The notes: a model not told the origin generated them from the sequence alone. Shown: positions 6,095 to 15,716, counted from the stretch's first letter. The stretch is DNA of 57,878 nucleotides from Ruminococcus sp. (GCA_023663085.1 JAMPIB010000017.1:1-57878), one strand, 5' to 3'. Translations and numbers: made by a program.

Positions 6095-7183
6095 TTAATA
6101 TTCCAGAGAATCCAGATAGCGCATATAGTTTACGACCATCAGCGCAATCTTGAAGGTAAGTGCATCATCAAAGGTGCGGATATCCAGTCCCGTACTCCTG
6201 GCCAGTTTCTCGATACGATAAACAAGCGTATTTCTGTGAACGAACAACTGTCTGGAAGTCTCTGAAACGTTAAGATTATTTTCAAAGAATTTATTGATTG
6301 TCGTCAACGTCTCTTCGTCCAGATCGTCCGGTACGTTAGCACCGAAGATCTCGTCAATGAAAATACGGCAGAGATTGACCGGAAGCTGATAGATCAGCCT
6401 GCCGATCCCCAATTTATTATAGGCGGTCACTTTCTTTTCTTCATAGAAAATCTTGCCTACATCCAGCGCCATTTTGGCCTCTTTGTAGGATTTGGAAACT
6501 TCTTTCAATTCTTCTACGATAGTCCCATAGGAAACGCGGACGTTCAGCATGGCCTCCATATTCATCATATCAACGATCGTACTGGCCATCCGCTCTAACG
6601 ATTCATAATCATCCTCAGACGTCAGTGCCTTTATCAGGATGACATTACTCTCATCTACCGCCGTAATATAGTCGCCGGCCTGTACGGAAAACATCCCGTT
6701 TAACAGTTCCGAAGCCGGACTTTCTTTCTCAAACCCGGTCTCAATCAAAAATACCGCCCGCGGTATGCTGACTTCTATATGCAGCTTTTTGGCACGATTA
6801 TAAATATCCACCAAAAGCATATTATCCAACAACAGATTCTGAAAAAAGTTATTTCTGTCGAACCTCTCCTTATAGGCAATAATGAGATTCTGCAACTGAC
6901 TTACCGCCACTTTCCCGATCATATAGGAATCTTCGCCGGCACCTCTTGCATCTAATATATACAACAGTTCCCCTTCATCGAGTATCTTCAGCAAATGATG
7001 TGTGCCAATCACCTGGCTGTCCGCCGGAGAATCCGCAAATTCTGTGATCAGATTCAAAGGAAGATCATTCAGTTCAAAAGTAGAGGCTACTATACTTCCT
7101 TCCAGATCCATCACACACAGATCCACTCTGGTAATGGCTTTTAACTCCTCTATACTCGTTTTAATAACCTGCCCGGAAATCAT
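6095..7183 (-). CDS. CdaR/PucR-family transcriptional regulator
   Basis: Predicted DNA-binding regulator of sugar or organic-acid use. The N-terminus matches the sugar-diacid-recognition type of CdaR (GQVIKTSIEELKAITRVDLCVMDLEGSIVAST). The C-terminal ~60 residues are the PucR-type helix-turn-helix: FFENNLNVSETSRQLFVHRN followed by TLVYRIEKL. About 363 residues, normal for the family. A GTG 12 bases upstream (7195) is an alternative start, but it sits directly on the AAAGG ribosome site, so ATG at 7181-7183 is preferred. It lies just downstream of the MsmX/UgpC-type ATPase but is separated from it by a terminator. Confidence 0.85.
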   Translation of the reverse strand: MISGQVIKTSIEELKAITRVDLCVMDLEGSIVASTFELNDLPLNLITEFADSPADSQVIGTHHLLKILDEGELLYILDARGAGEDSYMIGKVAVSQLQNLIIAYKERFDRNNFFQNLLLDNMLLVDIYNRAKKLHIEVSIPRAVFLIETGFEKESPASELLNGMFSVQAGDYITAVDESNVILIKALTSEDDYESLERMASTIVDMMNMEAMLNVRVSYGTIVEELKEVSKSYKEAKMALDVGKIFYEEKKVTAYNKLGIGRLIYQLPVNLCRIFIDEIFGANVPDDLDEETLTTINKFFENNLNVSETSRQLFVHRNTLVYRIEKLARSTGLDIRTFDDALTFKIALMVVNYMRYLDSLEY

Positions 7184-7241
7184 TTTAATAACCACGCCTT
7201 TCTCTCAGCCTGCAATACTTGCGACGCAGGCACAACTTGAA

Positions 7242-7269
7242 AAAGGGGATGCGCTTCTGCATCCCCTTT
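7242..7269 (-). terminator. Intrinsic terminator after ugpC/msmX
   Basis: Perfect 11-bp stem AAAGGGGATGC/GCATCCCCTTT with a 6-base loop; on the minus strand it runs into TTTTTC. It lies 15 bases past the ATPase stop codon. Confidence 0.85.
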
Positions 7270-7283
7270 GTAATTTATTGTGA

Positions 7284-8393
7284 CTAGTTTGTAATGATCT
7301 GCTCTGTTTCTTTGTCAAATACGTGGATCTTCTCAACATCAAATGCAAACTTAACTGTGTCACCAGGTCTTGCTGTTGTACGGGAGTCAACTCTTGCCGT
7401 GATCGGGAACTCAGCGAGATCGAAGTATAAGTAAACTTCTGCACCAAGCAGCTCGTATACTTTGATGTTGGACTCGAATACACATTTCGCATTCTGAACG
7501 TATTCTCCGGAATCATAAACATCTTCCGGACGGATACCAAATGTAACAGTCTTTCCTGCATAACCGCCGTCGATCAGTTTCTTTGACTTAGCTGCCGGAA
7601 GAGGAATGCTGCTGCCTGCTACCTTGAGGCTTGCAGTATCGCCGCTTACTTCAACTACAGCGTCTAAGAAGTTCATCTGAGGTGATCCCATGAATCCTGC
7701 AACGAACAGGTTCTGCGGTTTCTGATATAAGTTCTGAGGCGTATCTACCTGCTGAACAACACCGTCTTTCATAACAACGATTCTGGTACCCAGAGTCATA
7801 GCCTCTGTCTGGTCATGTGTTACGTAGATGATCGTTGTGCCCAGTCTCTGATGCAGTTTGGAAATCTCAACACGCATCTGCACACGAAGTTTAGCATCCA
7901 GGTTGGAAAGCGGCTCATCCATAAGGAATACCTTAGGATTACGAACGATCGCACGTCCCATAGCAACACGCTGTCTCTGACCACCGGACAAAGCCTTCGG
8001 TTTACGATCAAGAAGAGGTGTTAAGTCAAGGATCTTAGCAGCTTCTTTAACCATTTTATCAATTTCATCCTTCGGTACTTTTCTTAACTTAAGACCGAAT
8101 GCCATATTGTCATAAACTGACATATGAGGATACAGAGCATAGTTCTGGAATACCATCGCGATATCTCTGTCTTTCGGCTCTACATCGTTTACAACTCTGT
8201 CACCGATCTTTAATTCGCCGGAAGAAATGTCTTCCAGACCAGCGATCATACGAAGTGTTGTAGATTTACCACAACCTGAAGGGCCTACGAAAATAATGAA
8301 TTCCTGATCTGCGATTTCAAGGTTGAAATCCTTTACTGCTTCAAATCCGTTAGGATAAACCTTGCAGATGTTTTTTAATGATAAACTTGCCAT
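7284..8393 (-). CDS. ugpC: Sugar ABC transporter ATPase, MsmX/UgpC/MalK family
   Basis: Cytoplasmic ATPase that energises CUT1-type carbohydrate importers. Walker A GPSGCGKST near residue 37, Q-loop QNYALYPHMSVYDN, signature LSGGQRQRVAMGRA, Walker B VFLMDEPLSNLDA and switch His THDQTEAMTLG are intact. A C-terminal TOBE/regulatory region of about 130 residues (FMGSPQMNFL, FGIRPEDVYD) is typical of the MalK branch. It is a lone gene with no permeases nearby, as for MsmX in Bacillus, which serves several importers in trans. SD AGGAGGCAC precedes the ATG; a likely -10 TATACT is at 8454-8459 on the minus strand. Confidence 0.93.
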   Translation of the reverse strand: MASLSLKNICKVYPNGFEAVKDFNLEIADQEFIIFVGPSGCGKSTTLRMIAGLEDISSGELKIGDRVVNDVEPKDRDIAMVFQNYALYPHMSVYDNMAFGLKLRKVPKDEIDKMVKEAAKILDLTPLLDRKPKALSGGQRQRVAMGRAIVRNPKVFLMDEPLSNLDAKLRVQMRVEISKLHQRLGTTIIYVTHDQTEAMTLGTRIVVMKDGVVQQVDTPQNLYQKPQNLFVAGFMGSPQMNFLDAVVEVSGDTASLKVAGSSIPLPAAKSKKLIDGGYAGKTVTFGIRPEDVYDSGEYVQNAKCVFESNIKVYELLGAEVYLYFDLAEFPITARVDSRTTARPGDTVKFAFDVEKIHVFDKETEQIITN

Positions 8394-8568
8394 GTGCTTG
8401 TGCCTCCTGATATTTTTGTTTATTCATGATTATAAATAATCAAGTCTGGATTTAGTATAACGAACTTTTCTACCCTTTTCCATACCATTATTTCACAAAG
8501 TTTTCGATTTCCATTGTAAAAATTGCTTATTTTCACTCAAAATATTTTTCTTTTCTGACAAGTTGACG

Positions 8569-8587
8569 AAGAATCTATGAGATTCTT
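8569..8587 (-). terminator. Weak hairpin after the Cache-GGDEF gene
   Basis: Perfect 8-bp stem AAGAATCT/AGATTCTT with a 3-base loop, 22 bases past the stop codon, without a real T-tract. The rest of 8394-8608 holds only the ugpC promoter region and AT-rich sequence. Confidence 0.4.
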
Positions 8588-8608
8588 GTACACATTGCCC
8601 AAACTCTT

Positions 8609-10093
8609 TTACGCCTCTTCTTTCAGCCATTTCTCTTTATAGAAAGCAAGCTGGTTCTTTCCTCTTTCCTTCGCCATATAAAGCGCACGATCCGCCGCCT
8701 TATAAATACTCTCGAAATCTTCTCCTTCTTCCGGGAAGATAGCTACGCCGATACTGGCGGTAGCAGAATATTTCGTATATTCACCCGCCTTAAAATCCTT
8801 GAAGAAATCCTCGACCTTTTTGGCTTCTTTTCTGACAGCCTCGGCATCCGTGATATTTTTCAGAAAAACGATAAATTCATCGCCGCCGGCCCGCCCGACG
8901 ATATCCGAAGCCCGGAAAATAGCGCCGATCTGCTTTCCTAATGAACGCAGCACCTCATCTCCGAAAGCATGTCCCATCGTATCGTTTATCTTCTTGAAAT
9001 TATCAATATCCAGAATGAACATCATGGACTGCGCCTCCGGATTTTTGGCGATAAATTCCTTGATCTTGCGTTCCGTGGCCAGTTTATTGTTCAGTCCTGT
9101 CAAAAGATCCGTATCCGCCTTTTCTTCCAGCTGTTTCTGCTTTTTGACATTATATAATTTGCTGATAATATTGATAATGACTACAATACACAGGAATACG
9201 ACAATAACGGCTGCCAGTTGGAACAGCATGTCTTTGACATCTTTCCACTGCTGCGATACCATCCTGTCAACATACTCCTGCTGGATACCGGCTACAAACA
9301 TCCAGTCGTTAAAGCCGGTCGGAATATATACAAGCGAATCTTCCAGTCCATCCAGATTGACCGAAACCATGCCTCCTGTGTGATTGGCAATACGGCTCTT
9401 CATCTTTCTGCCTGCTTCTGTATTATCTCCCTGCAGACTGTCATAGATGATGCTGCCCTGTTCCCATATGTTCTCCGGCCCATCCGCGATCAGTACCGTC
9501 CCCTCGGAATTGATGAGCGCCTCCATATCCCAGGCTACAAAATCACTTTTTTTCACGTCACGGTCAAAGTTATCGAGCGGATAAAAAAACAGTATATGCG
9601 CGATTTCTGTCTGACGTTTGACCGGGACGCTCACAATGATGACGTCTTTACCGGTGATATCGTCATCAGCCGTCAGAAAATAGGCCGTATCCGCCGCTGA
9701 CTGGATATCCGCAAAATACGCTTTCCCTGCGATGGAAACCTCTTCACCAGCACTGTTTATGCCGTTTCCCGCAGCATCGCACAGATAAATTCCCCACGCT
9801 CCCGTATGTTGCGCCGCAACATCTAACATAGCCGCTGTATCGGCAGAAACCAGTGCCGTCTCTTTTTCCAGAAGCGACGCTATCGGCTCTCCGACCGTTT
9901 CAAATAATGTAATCTGATCCGTCAGACCGCTCAGACACTCCTGCGCCGATACCATCATATTTTTAGTGACCGTATCGTAGGCTTTGGTCTCGCTTCTTGT
10001 TGAGAAGTTAAAGACCATGATCATCAATGCAATTACCAATAGTACTGACGGCCCGATCCACTGTACCGCTACCGACTTCGTTTGTTTATCCAT
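8609..10093 (-). CDS. Membrane diguanylate cyclase with extracellular Cache sensor
   Basis: Predicted c-di-GMP synthase. A first membrane segment (VLLVIALMIMVFNF) is followed by a ~260-residue extracellular region with dCache-like features (AWGIYLCDAAGNGINSAGE, GKAYFADIQSA, GKDVIIVSVPVK, FNDWMFVAGI), then a second segment (LAAVIVVFLCIVVIINII) and the GGDEF domain, GGDEF about 92 residues from the C-terminus. The feedback I-site RASD is present just ahead of it, so product inhibition is expected. ATG at 10091-10093 is preferred because GGGGAAGAG lies 5 bases upstream and it overlaps the stop codon of the YesL gene (translational coupling); an in-frame ATG at 10112-10114 lacks a ribosome site. 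Confidence 0.9.
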   Translation of the reverse strand: MDKQTKSVAVQWIGPSVLLVIALMIMVFNFSTRSETKAYDTVTKNMMVSAQECLSGLTDQITLFETVGEPIASLLEKETALVSADTAAMLDVAAQHTGAWGIYLCDAAGNGINSAGEEVSIAGKAYFADIQSAADTAYFLTADDDITGKDVIIVSVPVKRQTEIAHILFFYPLDNFDRDVKKSDFVAWDMEALINSEGTVLIADGPENIWEQGSIIYDSLQGDNTEAGRKMKSRIANHTGGMVSVNLDGLEDSLVYIPTGFNDWMFVAGIQQEYVDRMVSQQWKDVKDMLFQLAAVIVVFLCIVVIINIISKLYNVKKQKQLEEKADTDLLTGLNNKLATERKIKEFIAKNPEAQSMMFILDIDNFKKINDTMGHAFGDEVLRSLGKQIGAIFRASDIVGRAGGDEFIVFLKNITDAEAVRKEAKKVEDFFKDFKAGEYTKYSATASIGVAIFPEEGEDFESIYKAADRALYMAKERGKNQLAFYKEKWLKEEA

Positions 10094-10769
10094 TCTCTTC
10101 CCCATTTCCCTCATCTGTGCTAATGGTAAATTCGTAATCCGAGACTACCGCAGCCGCCTCAGGCTCAAATTTCTTAAAAATCTTACTGTATAAAAAAGCA
10201 GAAAGATATGCCGGCAGCGAGATACCGAACATGATTACAAAAATGCCTGCATATGCTGAAAAATATACGATAACGAGCGGCAGGATCAGTAATAACACCA
10301 TTAAAATTGTCTTTGGCAGATTCAGTATCGCCATATAAAACGCGTTTTTCAGTGTATTTTTAATCGTATTATCGAATCTGGATAATACTGGGAATATATA
10401 GACTGATACCATGAGCATGAGCACAGCCAGCGCAAGGATGAAAATGATAAACGCCTTGGGAAATTCCACATCCGAATAGGCAAAGATCAGAAAATCTCCT
10501 CCAATGATCCCTATCACCACTAACATCATCAGCCATATCAGCGTGGCCTGCCGGAAATTCTGCTTAAACGATTTAAAAAAGCCTCTTACAAGATATCCTT
10601 CTTCTCCACGCACAACCTTGAGCAGCACATAGTGCATTCCCGTGAAAGCGGCACCGGCCGTAAAGATCGGCAGACAACAGATGAGTACCAGAAAATTAAG
10701 TATCATCAGATCGCCCACCAGATTCAAAAACCGCATAAACGGACTTTCCAGATCAAAAAATCTACCCAT
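10086..10769 (-). CDS. YesL/DUF624 family membrane protein
   Basis: 227 residues with about five hydrophobic segments. The start MGRFFDLESPFMRFLNLVGD followed by LMILNFLVLICCLPIFTAGA is the hallmark of the DUF624/YesL family, often found with carbohydrate transport genes in Firmicutes; its biochemical role is unknown. Its last codons overlap the start of the GGDEF gene by 8 bases, so the two form an operon. The link between a YesL protein and a diguanylate cyclase is unusual to my knowledge. Confidence 0.85.
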   Translation of the reverse strand: MGRFFDLESPFMRFLNLVGDLMILNFLVLICCLPIFTAGAAFTGMHYVLLKVVRGEEGYLVRGFFKSFKQNFRQATLIWLMMLVVIGIIGGDFLIFAYSDVEFPKAFIIFILALAVLMLMVSVYIFPVLSRFDNTIKNTLKNAFYMAILNLPKTILMVLLLILPLVIVYFSAYAGIFVIMFGISLPAYLSAFLYSKIFKKFEPEAAAVVSDYEFTISTDEGNGEENG

Positions 10770-10881
10770 GATAACAACTAACCTCTTTTCCTGTTTGATA
10801 CTATTATAGTACCAAACCGTTCAAAAAAACTACCCACTTTACAAAAATTTCAGAAAAAATTGCCGAAAAAACAAAATCCGC

Positions 10882-12138
10882 CTATTTTTTGAAACGCTTA
10901 CTGATCTGCGCATACTGGGAATTCAACAACTGGTACATTTTGAGGACTTCGGCGGATTCTTTTTCCGCGCTTGCCATAATATTATCATAAAAATTGACAA
11001 ATGTATTGACGATCTGCTTATCCAGCCGGCCCTTGGCCGCTTCATCGTTAAGGATAGCGATCACCTGTTCTTTGATGAGCGGTTTTCGATAACTCCGCTG
11101 GTTGATCATACCGGTGACTGTATCCGCGATCTGTAATACTTTTTGCTCCTGGGTCATCTGATGCGCTTTTAATTTCTTCGGATAACCGCTGCCATCTTCC
11201 CGTTCATGATGTCCGAGCACGATGGAAAGAACATCCTCGCGCAGCATATTATTCAGCACTTTTTCCGTTGCGTCTACATGCGTTCTGACCTTCTTGATCT
11301 CTTCCGAATTAAGTTTTTTCGGTGCGTCTATGATCTCTTTCGGAACCGCCAGCATACCAAGGTCATGAAGCAGCGCTCCATAATAGAGTTTCTCCTTCAT
11401 GTCTTCCGTCATCAGTAATTTACTGGCCAGCTGGTCGCAGATATGTATGGTAGTTATGGTATCCACCACAGACTGTTCGCTGCGGAATCCGGTACAGTAC
11501 ATCAGCATGTCGCAGAACTTTTTCTTACCCTCATTGGAAAAGATCATGAAATCTAAAATATATTCCAGATCTTTCTTATAATCGCCCGTTTTCAGATTCG
11601 TGAAAATATCATATTTTTTCGCCACGTCATAGAATCTGTTCAGTCCTTCTTCGGAAAGTTTCGTGCCCGCCTGTTTATGGAACATCTGCATGTTAAACTG
11701 GCTGCCCATCGCTGAAAAATATATATCCATCTTCTCAGCGATATTGATATAAGCCGCCAGATCCTTATATTCATAATCCACTTTCTGAAGCTGTTCATAG
11801 TCCATATGATGATACATGATGACCTTGGCCAGTTCTTCTACCGGAGACAGATATTTAAAGAACAGATATCCGTAAATGGTATGCGCCCGGCTGTCTCTGG
11901 ACTCATACCGCAGCATATCGTTCAGGGCTCCGGCCTCCGTCTTATAAGCGCCAATATCATGCAGCGCCGCCACCATGACGATATCTGCCAGTTCAAACTC
12001 TTCATAAATGCCTTTATCCTCCAGCATCTTATAAACCATATAGGCAACTCTGTATCCATGATCCATTAATCTGGGGTGGATCAGTCTTAAGGTACCTCTC
12101 ATCAACACAAAAATATCCTTGCTCTTAATATACTCCAT
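10882..12138 (-). CDS. Tandem HD / HD-GYP domain protein, probable c-di-GMP phosphodiesterase
   Basis: 418 residues, soluble, with two HD domains. The first carries HG at 27-28, HD at 60-61 (AALHDIGAYKTEAG), RAH near 84 and HH at 110-111. The second is a true HD-GYP: HD at 258-259 (ALLHDLGMLAVP), HHE at 310-312 and DGSGYP up to 320, then QIADTVTGMI. The HDxGK lysine of many HD-GYPs is Met here, which leaves catalysis probable rather than certain. No receiver or membrane domain is attached, so the N-terminal HD may be the regulatory half. It would oppose the three GGDEF proteins of this window. Confidence 0.88.
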   Translation of the reverse strand: MEYIKSKDIFVLMRGTLRLIHPRLMDHGYRVAYMVYKMLEDKGIYEEFELADIVMVAALHDIGAYKTEAGALNDMLRYESRDSRAHTIYGYLFFKYLSPVEELAKVIMYHHMDYEQLQKVDYEYKDLAAYINIAEKMDIYFSAMGSQFNMQMFHKQAGTKLSEEGLNRFYDVAKKYDIFTNLKTGDYKKDLEYILDFMIFSNEGKKKFCDMLMYCTGFRSEQSVVDTITTIHICDQLASKLLMTEDMKEKLYYGALLHDLGMLAVPKEIIDAPKKLNSEEIKKVRTHVDATEKVLNNMLREDVLSIVLGHHEREDGSGYPKKLKAHQMTQEQKVLQIADTVTGMINQRSYRKPLIKEQVIAILNDEAAKGRLDKQIVNTFVNFYDNIMASAEKESAEVLKMYQLLNSQYAQISKRFKK

Positions 12139-12194
12139 GATCGCCCATCCTTTTCTTTCATTCTGATAACTGATATGCCGCCTGCAGGTCCGCC

Positions 12195-12668
12195 CTACAG
12201 GACAAATTCCATAGGGGTATATCTGATCCCGTCTCTTTCTTCTTCCGGCCTTAAGTCCCTGAAGCCCAATTTATGGTAAAATCCGACTCCATAGGGAGCG
12301 GCGTTTACCGTCACTTTGCTCACGCCTGCTTCGGAAAGCAGATATTCCCGCAGATATTCTATCAGTGCACGCCCTATTCCCTGCCTGTGATACCCTGCAT
12401 CTACAAAAAGCAGGGAAATATGCGTAGCGTTCCGTAAAGTAATCATCCCCACGATCTTTTTGCCCTCAAGCGCTACAAACATCTGATAGGCGCCCATAAT
12501 AAACATACGGTGCAGAGTCGTATCCGTGATAAAATCCTCAAAATGCCTGATACCCTCCATTGTATAGGTATCCGCTTCAAATTGCAGAAAAGTCTTCCAC
12601 GCCAGCGCCATTGCATCATCCCATTCATCCCGGTATGCACTTCTGATCTGATATGGAACCTGCGGCAC
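12195..12668 (-). CDS. GNAT-family N-acetyltransferase
   Basis: 157 residues. The acetyl-CoA loop is visible in GYHRQGIGRALIEYL, preceded by the strand HISLLFVD and followed by VTVNAAPYGVGFYHKLGF, the usual motifs A and B. Substrate cannot be inferred. Start MPQVPYQIRSA lies after GGAAGGGAG. Confidence 0.88.
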   Translation of the reverse strand: MPQVPYQIRSAYRDEWDDAMALAWKTFLQFEADTYTMEGIRHFEDFITDTTLHRMFIMGAYQMFVALEGKKIVGMITLRNATHISLLFVDAGYHRQGIGRALIEYLREYLLSEAGVSKVTVNAAPYGVGFYHKLGFRDLRPEEERDGIRYTPMEFVL

Positions 12669-12697
12669 TGTTCTGACTCCCTTCCTTTTTTTCTATT

Positions 12698-13681
12698 TTA
12701 ACGTATTTCTGTTCGATTTACAAGCGGGAGTCCATTTTCCAGTGCATAGGCATTTTCCAGAGTTTCTATGGCAATGGCCTGCATCGCTTCTTTGGTGAAA
12801 AATCCCATATGCGAAGTGATCAGGACATTAGGGAATGTCATCAGTCTCGCCAGATTTTCGTCCCGCATGATCTCATTGGACTTATCCTCATAAAAAATAC
12901 CTTCTTCTTCCTCATAGACATCCAGCCCGACTCCGCCGAATTTTCCTTCAACGAGACCCTCTATCAGCGCTTCTGTGTCGATCAGACTGCCCCTTGAAGT
13001 ATTGACGAGATATACGCCCTTTTTCATTTTATTTATGGAATCGCGGTTTATGATATGCTTCGTTCCCGAAGTCAGCGGACAGTGCAGGGAGATCACGTCC
13101 GACTTTTCAAACAATTCGTCCAGTTCCACATAATCCACTTCCAGTTTGCTATTCGGATAGGGATCATAAGCGAGCACCTGCATTCCGAAACCATTACATA
13201 TACGGATCATGGCCTCTCCGATCTTGCCCGTGCCGATGATACCTGCACTCTTATGAAAAAGATCCACGCCGATCAGACCGTTTAAACTCATATTAAAGTC
13301 TCTTGTCCTGTTATACGCCTTGTGGATATGCCTGTTCACCGTAAGAAGCATTCCCATGGCAAACTCAGCTACCGCCTCCGGCGAATAACTCGGCACCCGG
13401 AGCACCAGTATCTTTTCTTCCGCCGCCTTGATATCCACATGATTGAAACCGGCGCTCCGCAAAAGGATAGCCTTTACCTTCATCTCATATAATTTATCTA
13501 TCATCGGAGCCGTAACGTAATCGTTTACAAAAATACAGATGGCGTCGTATCCTCCCGCCAGATATATTGTCTCTTCACAAAAAGGCACTTCATAAAAATG
13601 GATATCGAACCCGTAATCTTTCCCCATTGGTTCAAACCAGATCTTATCATACGGTTTGGTACTGAAAAATGCAATTTTCAT
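12698..13681 (-). CDS. D-2-hydroxyacid dehydrogenase, D-lactate dehydrogenase type
   Basis: NAD-dependent reduction of a 2-keto acid, most likely pyruvate to D-lactate. The NAD motif GTGKIG is at 150-155 of the chosen start, with the acidic residue at AYDPYP, NTSRG (substrate Arg230), Glu259-262 cluster after DVYEEEE, and catalytic His291 in TSHMGFFTKEAM. The length of 327 suits LdhA. ATG at 13679-13681 is chosen because GGAGG lies 8 bases upstream; an ATG 21 bases earlier would bury the ribosome site in the coding region. Confidence 0.9.
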   Translation of the reverse strand: MKIAFFSTKPYDKIWFEPMGKDYGFDIHFYEVPFCEETIYLAGGYDAICIFVNDYVTAPMIDKLYEMKVKAILLRSAGFNHVDIKAAEEKILVLRVPSYSPEAVAEFAMGMLLTVNRHIHKAYNRTRDFNMSLNGLIGVDLFHKSAGIIGTGKIGEAMIRICNGFGMQVLAYDPYPNSKLEVDYVELDELFEKSDVISLHCPLTSGTKHIINRDSINKMKKGVYLVNTSRGSLIDTEALIEGLVEGKFGGVGLDVYEEEEGIFYEDKSNEIMRDENLARLMTFPNVLITSHMGFFTKEAMQAIAIETLENAYALENGLPLVNRTEIR

Positions 13682-13739
13682 AATAATCCTCCATTCCGGC
13701 AATTATAAATTTTTAATTTATTATAAGCAGAATGGCAAA

Positions 13740-13766
13740 AAACATTCCGTTTTTCGCGGAATGTTT
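13740..13766 (-). terminator. Terminator after the DUF1002 gene
   Basis: AAACATTCCG (13740-13749) pairs with CGGAATGTTT (13757-13766); on the minus strand it is followed by a run of Ts. Confidence 0.85.
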
Positions 13767-13795
13767 CAGACTGTTTATGATCTCACAGACACGGT

Positions 13796-14725
13796 TCATG
13801 AAAAAAGATTTTTAAAGAAATCCGTTATCGAATTTACCAGATTCTCAAAAAAACCTTTAATTGCGCTGGTCAGGGCATTTCCTACCGCCTCGTTGATCGC
13901 CTCGTTAGCGTTTTCCACGATCCCCAATCCGTATTTTTCATACAGACTCTGCGCCTGTTCTATCAGGTACTCGGCATTTAAACCGAGAGAATCCAGTTTC
14001 TGCAAAAGGCCGATGATCTTTAATTTATCTTCTTCCGAAAGTGTGATGCCAAAATTTGTCTCGCCTTCCGCTATGGCCGCCCGCACACTTTCCTCATCGC
14101 CGATATCCAGTTCGCCGCTGGCAATCTTTCCCTTCAACCAGGCTATAAGCGCCTCCGCCTCGTCAGAACCGACTTCACCCTGTAAATTCTGCGCCAGCTC
14201 TCCGGTCGTGATCAGTTCATCCAGCGCTGCATCGAGTGCCGTATCCGATACTTCCTTATCAGCCATCACACCATAAGCTTTCAGCGCACCGATCAGTCCC
14301 GCCGTCCCGGAGATCGGCGTCGGAGCGACGACTAACACATCCGTATCTTCCATACCCGCGGTCATAAGGGCATTGCGATACATCCCCGTCGTACAGTAAT
14401 TGATATTTCTGGTCGTCACCAGAATACCGCTGCCGGGTGCTTTCTTAGTGATCTTGACGCTCGATAAAGATTTTGTTCCAATCAGGGACGCATCCAGATA
14501 AGCATCCAGATATTCATGTTCCATATCATTCGTGATATAGATCACCGTACACTCCGCCAGATCCGCCTCCGTAAGTTCCATTAACGAAAGCACCCCGGCG
14601 CGCTGTTCCTCCGTAAGATCCGCCCCCAGCGCAACAACCATATCTTTCGTATCCGCCGCGCTGACATTCATACTGCACAGACCAAGCAATAGAAACAGCG
14701 CCATGACACTGAATAATTTCTTCAT
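13796..14725 (-). CDS. Secreted DUF1002 family protein
   Basis: 309 residues with a signal peptide (MKKLFSVMALFLLLGLCSMNVSAAD). The DUF1002 (YpuA-like) pattern is clear: VALGADLTEEQRAGVL, ITNDMEHEYL, GTKSLSSVKI, GILVTTRNINYCTTGMYRNALMTAG, DVLVVAPTPISGTAGLIGALKAY. The C-terminal 100 residues are helical with an amphipathic end (AIKGFFENLVNSITDFFKNLFS). Function of the family is unknown. It follows the lipase-like gene with its own start region and ends at a strong terminator. Confidence 0.88.
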   Translation of the reverse strand: MKKLFSVMALFLLLGLCSMNVSAADTKDMVVALGADLTEEQRAGVLSLMELTEADLAECTVIYITNDMEHEYLDAYLDASLIGTKSLSSVKITKKAPGSGILVTTRNINYCTTGMYRNALMTAGMEDTDVLVVAPTPISGTAGLIGALKAYGVMADKEVSDTALDAALDELITTGELAQNLQGEVGSDEAEALIAWLKGKIASGELDIGDEESVRAAIAEGETNFGITLSEEDKLKIIGLLQKLDSLGLNAEYLIEQAQSLYEKYGLGIVENANEAINEAVGNALTSAIKGFFENLVNSITDFFKNLFS

Positions 14726-14780
14726 AAACTCCCCTTTCCCAAACAGACGCCGTCCCCTCTTACGGCGCGCTGATCTAAAT

Positions 14781-15716
14781 CTATGCGATCCTCTGTAATA
14801 TCCAGCGGTATATATCCCCGTATACCTGTTCCCTGTCCGTTTCGTTTAATAACTCGTGGCGGTCTTTTTCATATAATTTCATCTGAACATTCTGCATTCC
14901 ATGTTCTTTAAAAGAGTTATATACTTTCTCAATACTCTTTCCGTAATTTCCCACGGGATCGTCCGCTCCGGCGATCAGAAAAACAGGCAGGTGTTTCGGC
15001 ATACTTTCTATTTTCTCCACATCATAACAGTTATGGATCAGCTGGAATAATGCGGCAAATCCATTCAGTGTAAAAACAAAACCACACAGAGGATCGGCCA
15101 TATATCTGTCCACATTGGCCTCATCTCTGGAAAGCCAGTCACACTGTGTCCTGACCGGCATAAATCTGTCATTAAAATGCCCGAAAGACGCCTTGTCGAT
15201 AAATTTACCGACATGTTTCGGCCCGCAGAAGAATTTCTGGATGGCAGTCACCATCCGTGCGACGAAAAGCGTCGCTTTCGACTGCATTCCCGTGCCTGCA
15301 ATAATGGCTCCGTTCACCCCGTTCCCGTAACGGAACAGATAATTTCTCAAAATAAAGGAACCCATGCTGTGTCCCATGATAAGATAAAGAACTCCCGGAT
15401 ACTGCTCCTGCATGATCTTTTTCAGACGATGGACGTCTCTTACCAGAACATTGGCCGCATCATCCTCGCAGAAATATCCGTATGTGCCGCCTTCCGGCAC
15501 CGACTTGCCGTGGCCGAGATGATCGTCTCCCACGACCAGAATCCCTTTGCCCGCCAGAAAACGGGCAAACTCATCATAACGATCTATATGCTCCGCCATA
15601 CCGTGCACAATCTGGAAGATACAGACCGGCTTCTCTACCTCCGGTACCCACTTAATTGCATGTATCTTATTTTTTTGATCTCTGGAGTCAAAATAAAATT
15701 CTTCTTTTTGTATCAT
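14781..15716 (-). CDS. Alpha/beta hydrolase, monoacylglycerol-lipase (S33) type
   Basis: 311 residues with the lysophospholipase/monoglyceride-lipase layout: oxyanion region IVHGMAEHIDRYDEFARFL, GDDHLGHGKS, nucleophile Ser117 in MGHSMGS, Asp in LIAGADDPVG and His in EKDRHELLNE. No signal peptide, so cytosolic. It probably hydrolyses lipid or small esters; substrate unknown. Confidence 0.87.
   Translation of the reverse strand: MIQKEEFYFDSRDQKNKIHAIKWVPEVEKPVCIFQIVHGMAEHIDRYDEFARFLAGKGILVVGDDHLGHGKSVPEGGTYGYFCEDDAANVLVRDVHRLKKIMQEQYPGVLYLIMGHSMGSFILRNYLFRYGNGVNGAIIAGTGMQSKATLFVARMVTAIQKFFCGPKHVGKFIDKASFGHFNDRFMPVRTQCDWLSRDEANVDRYMADPLCGFVFTLNGFAALFQLIHNCYDVEKIESMPKHLPVFLIAGADDPVGNYGKSIEKVYNSFKEHGMQNVQMKLYEKDRHELLNETDREQVYGDIYRWILQRIA

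Noticed and set aside
7205-7561. Minus-strand frame of 118 codons overlapping the end of the MsmX-type ATPase
   Set aside because: It is out of frame with an intact ABC ATPase and shows no protein-like motif.
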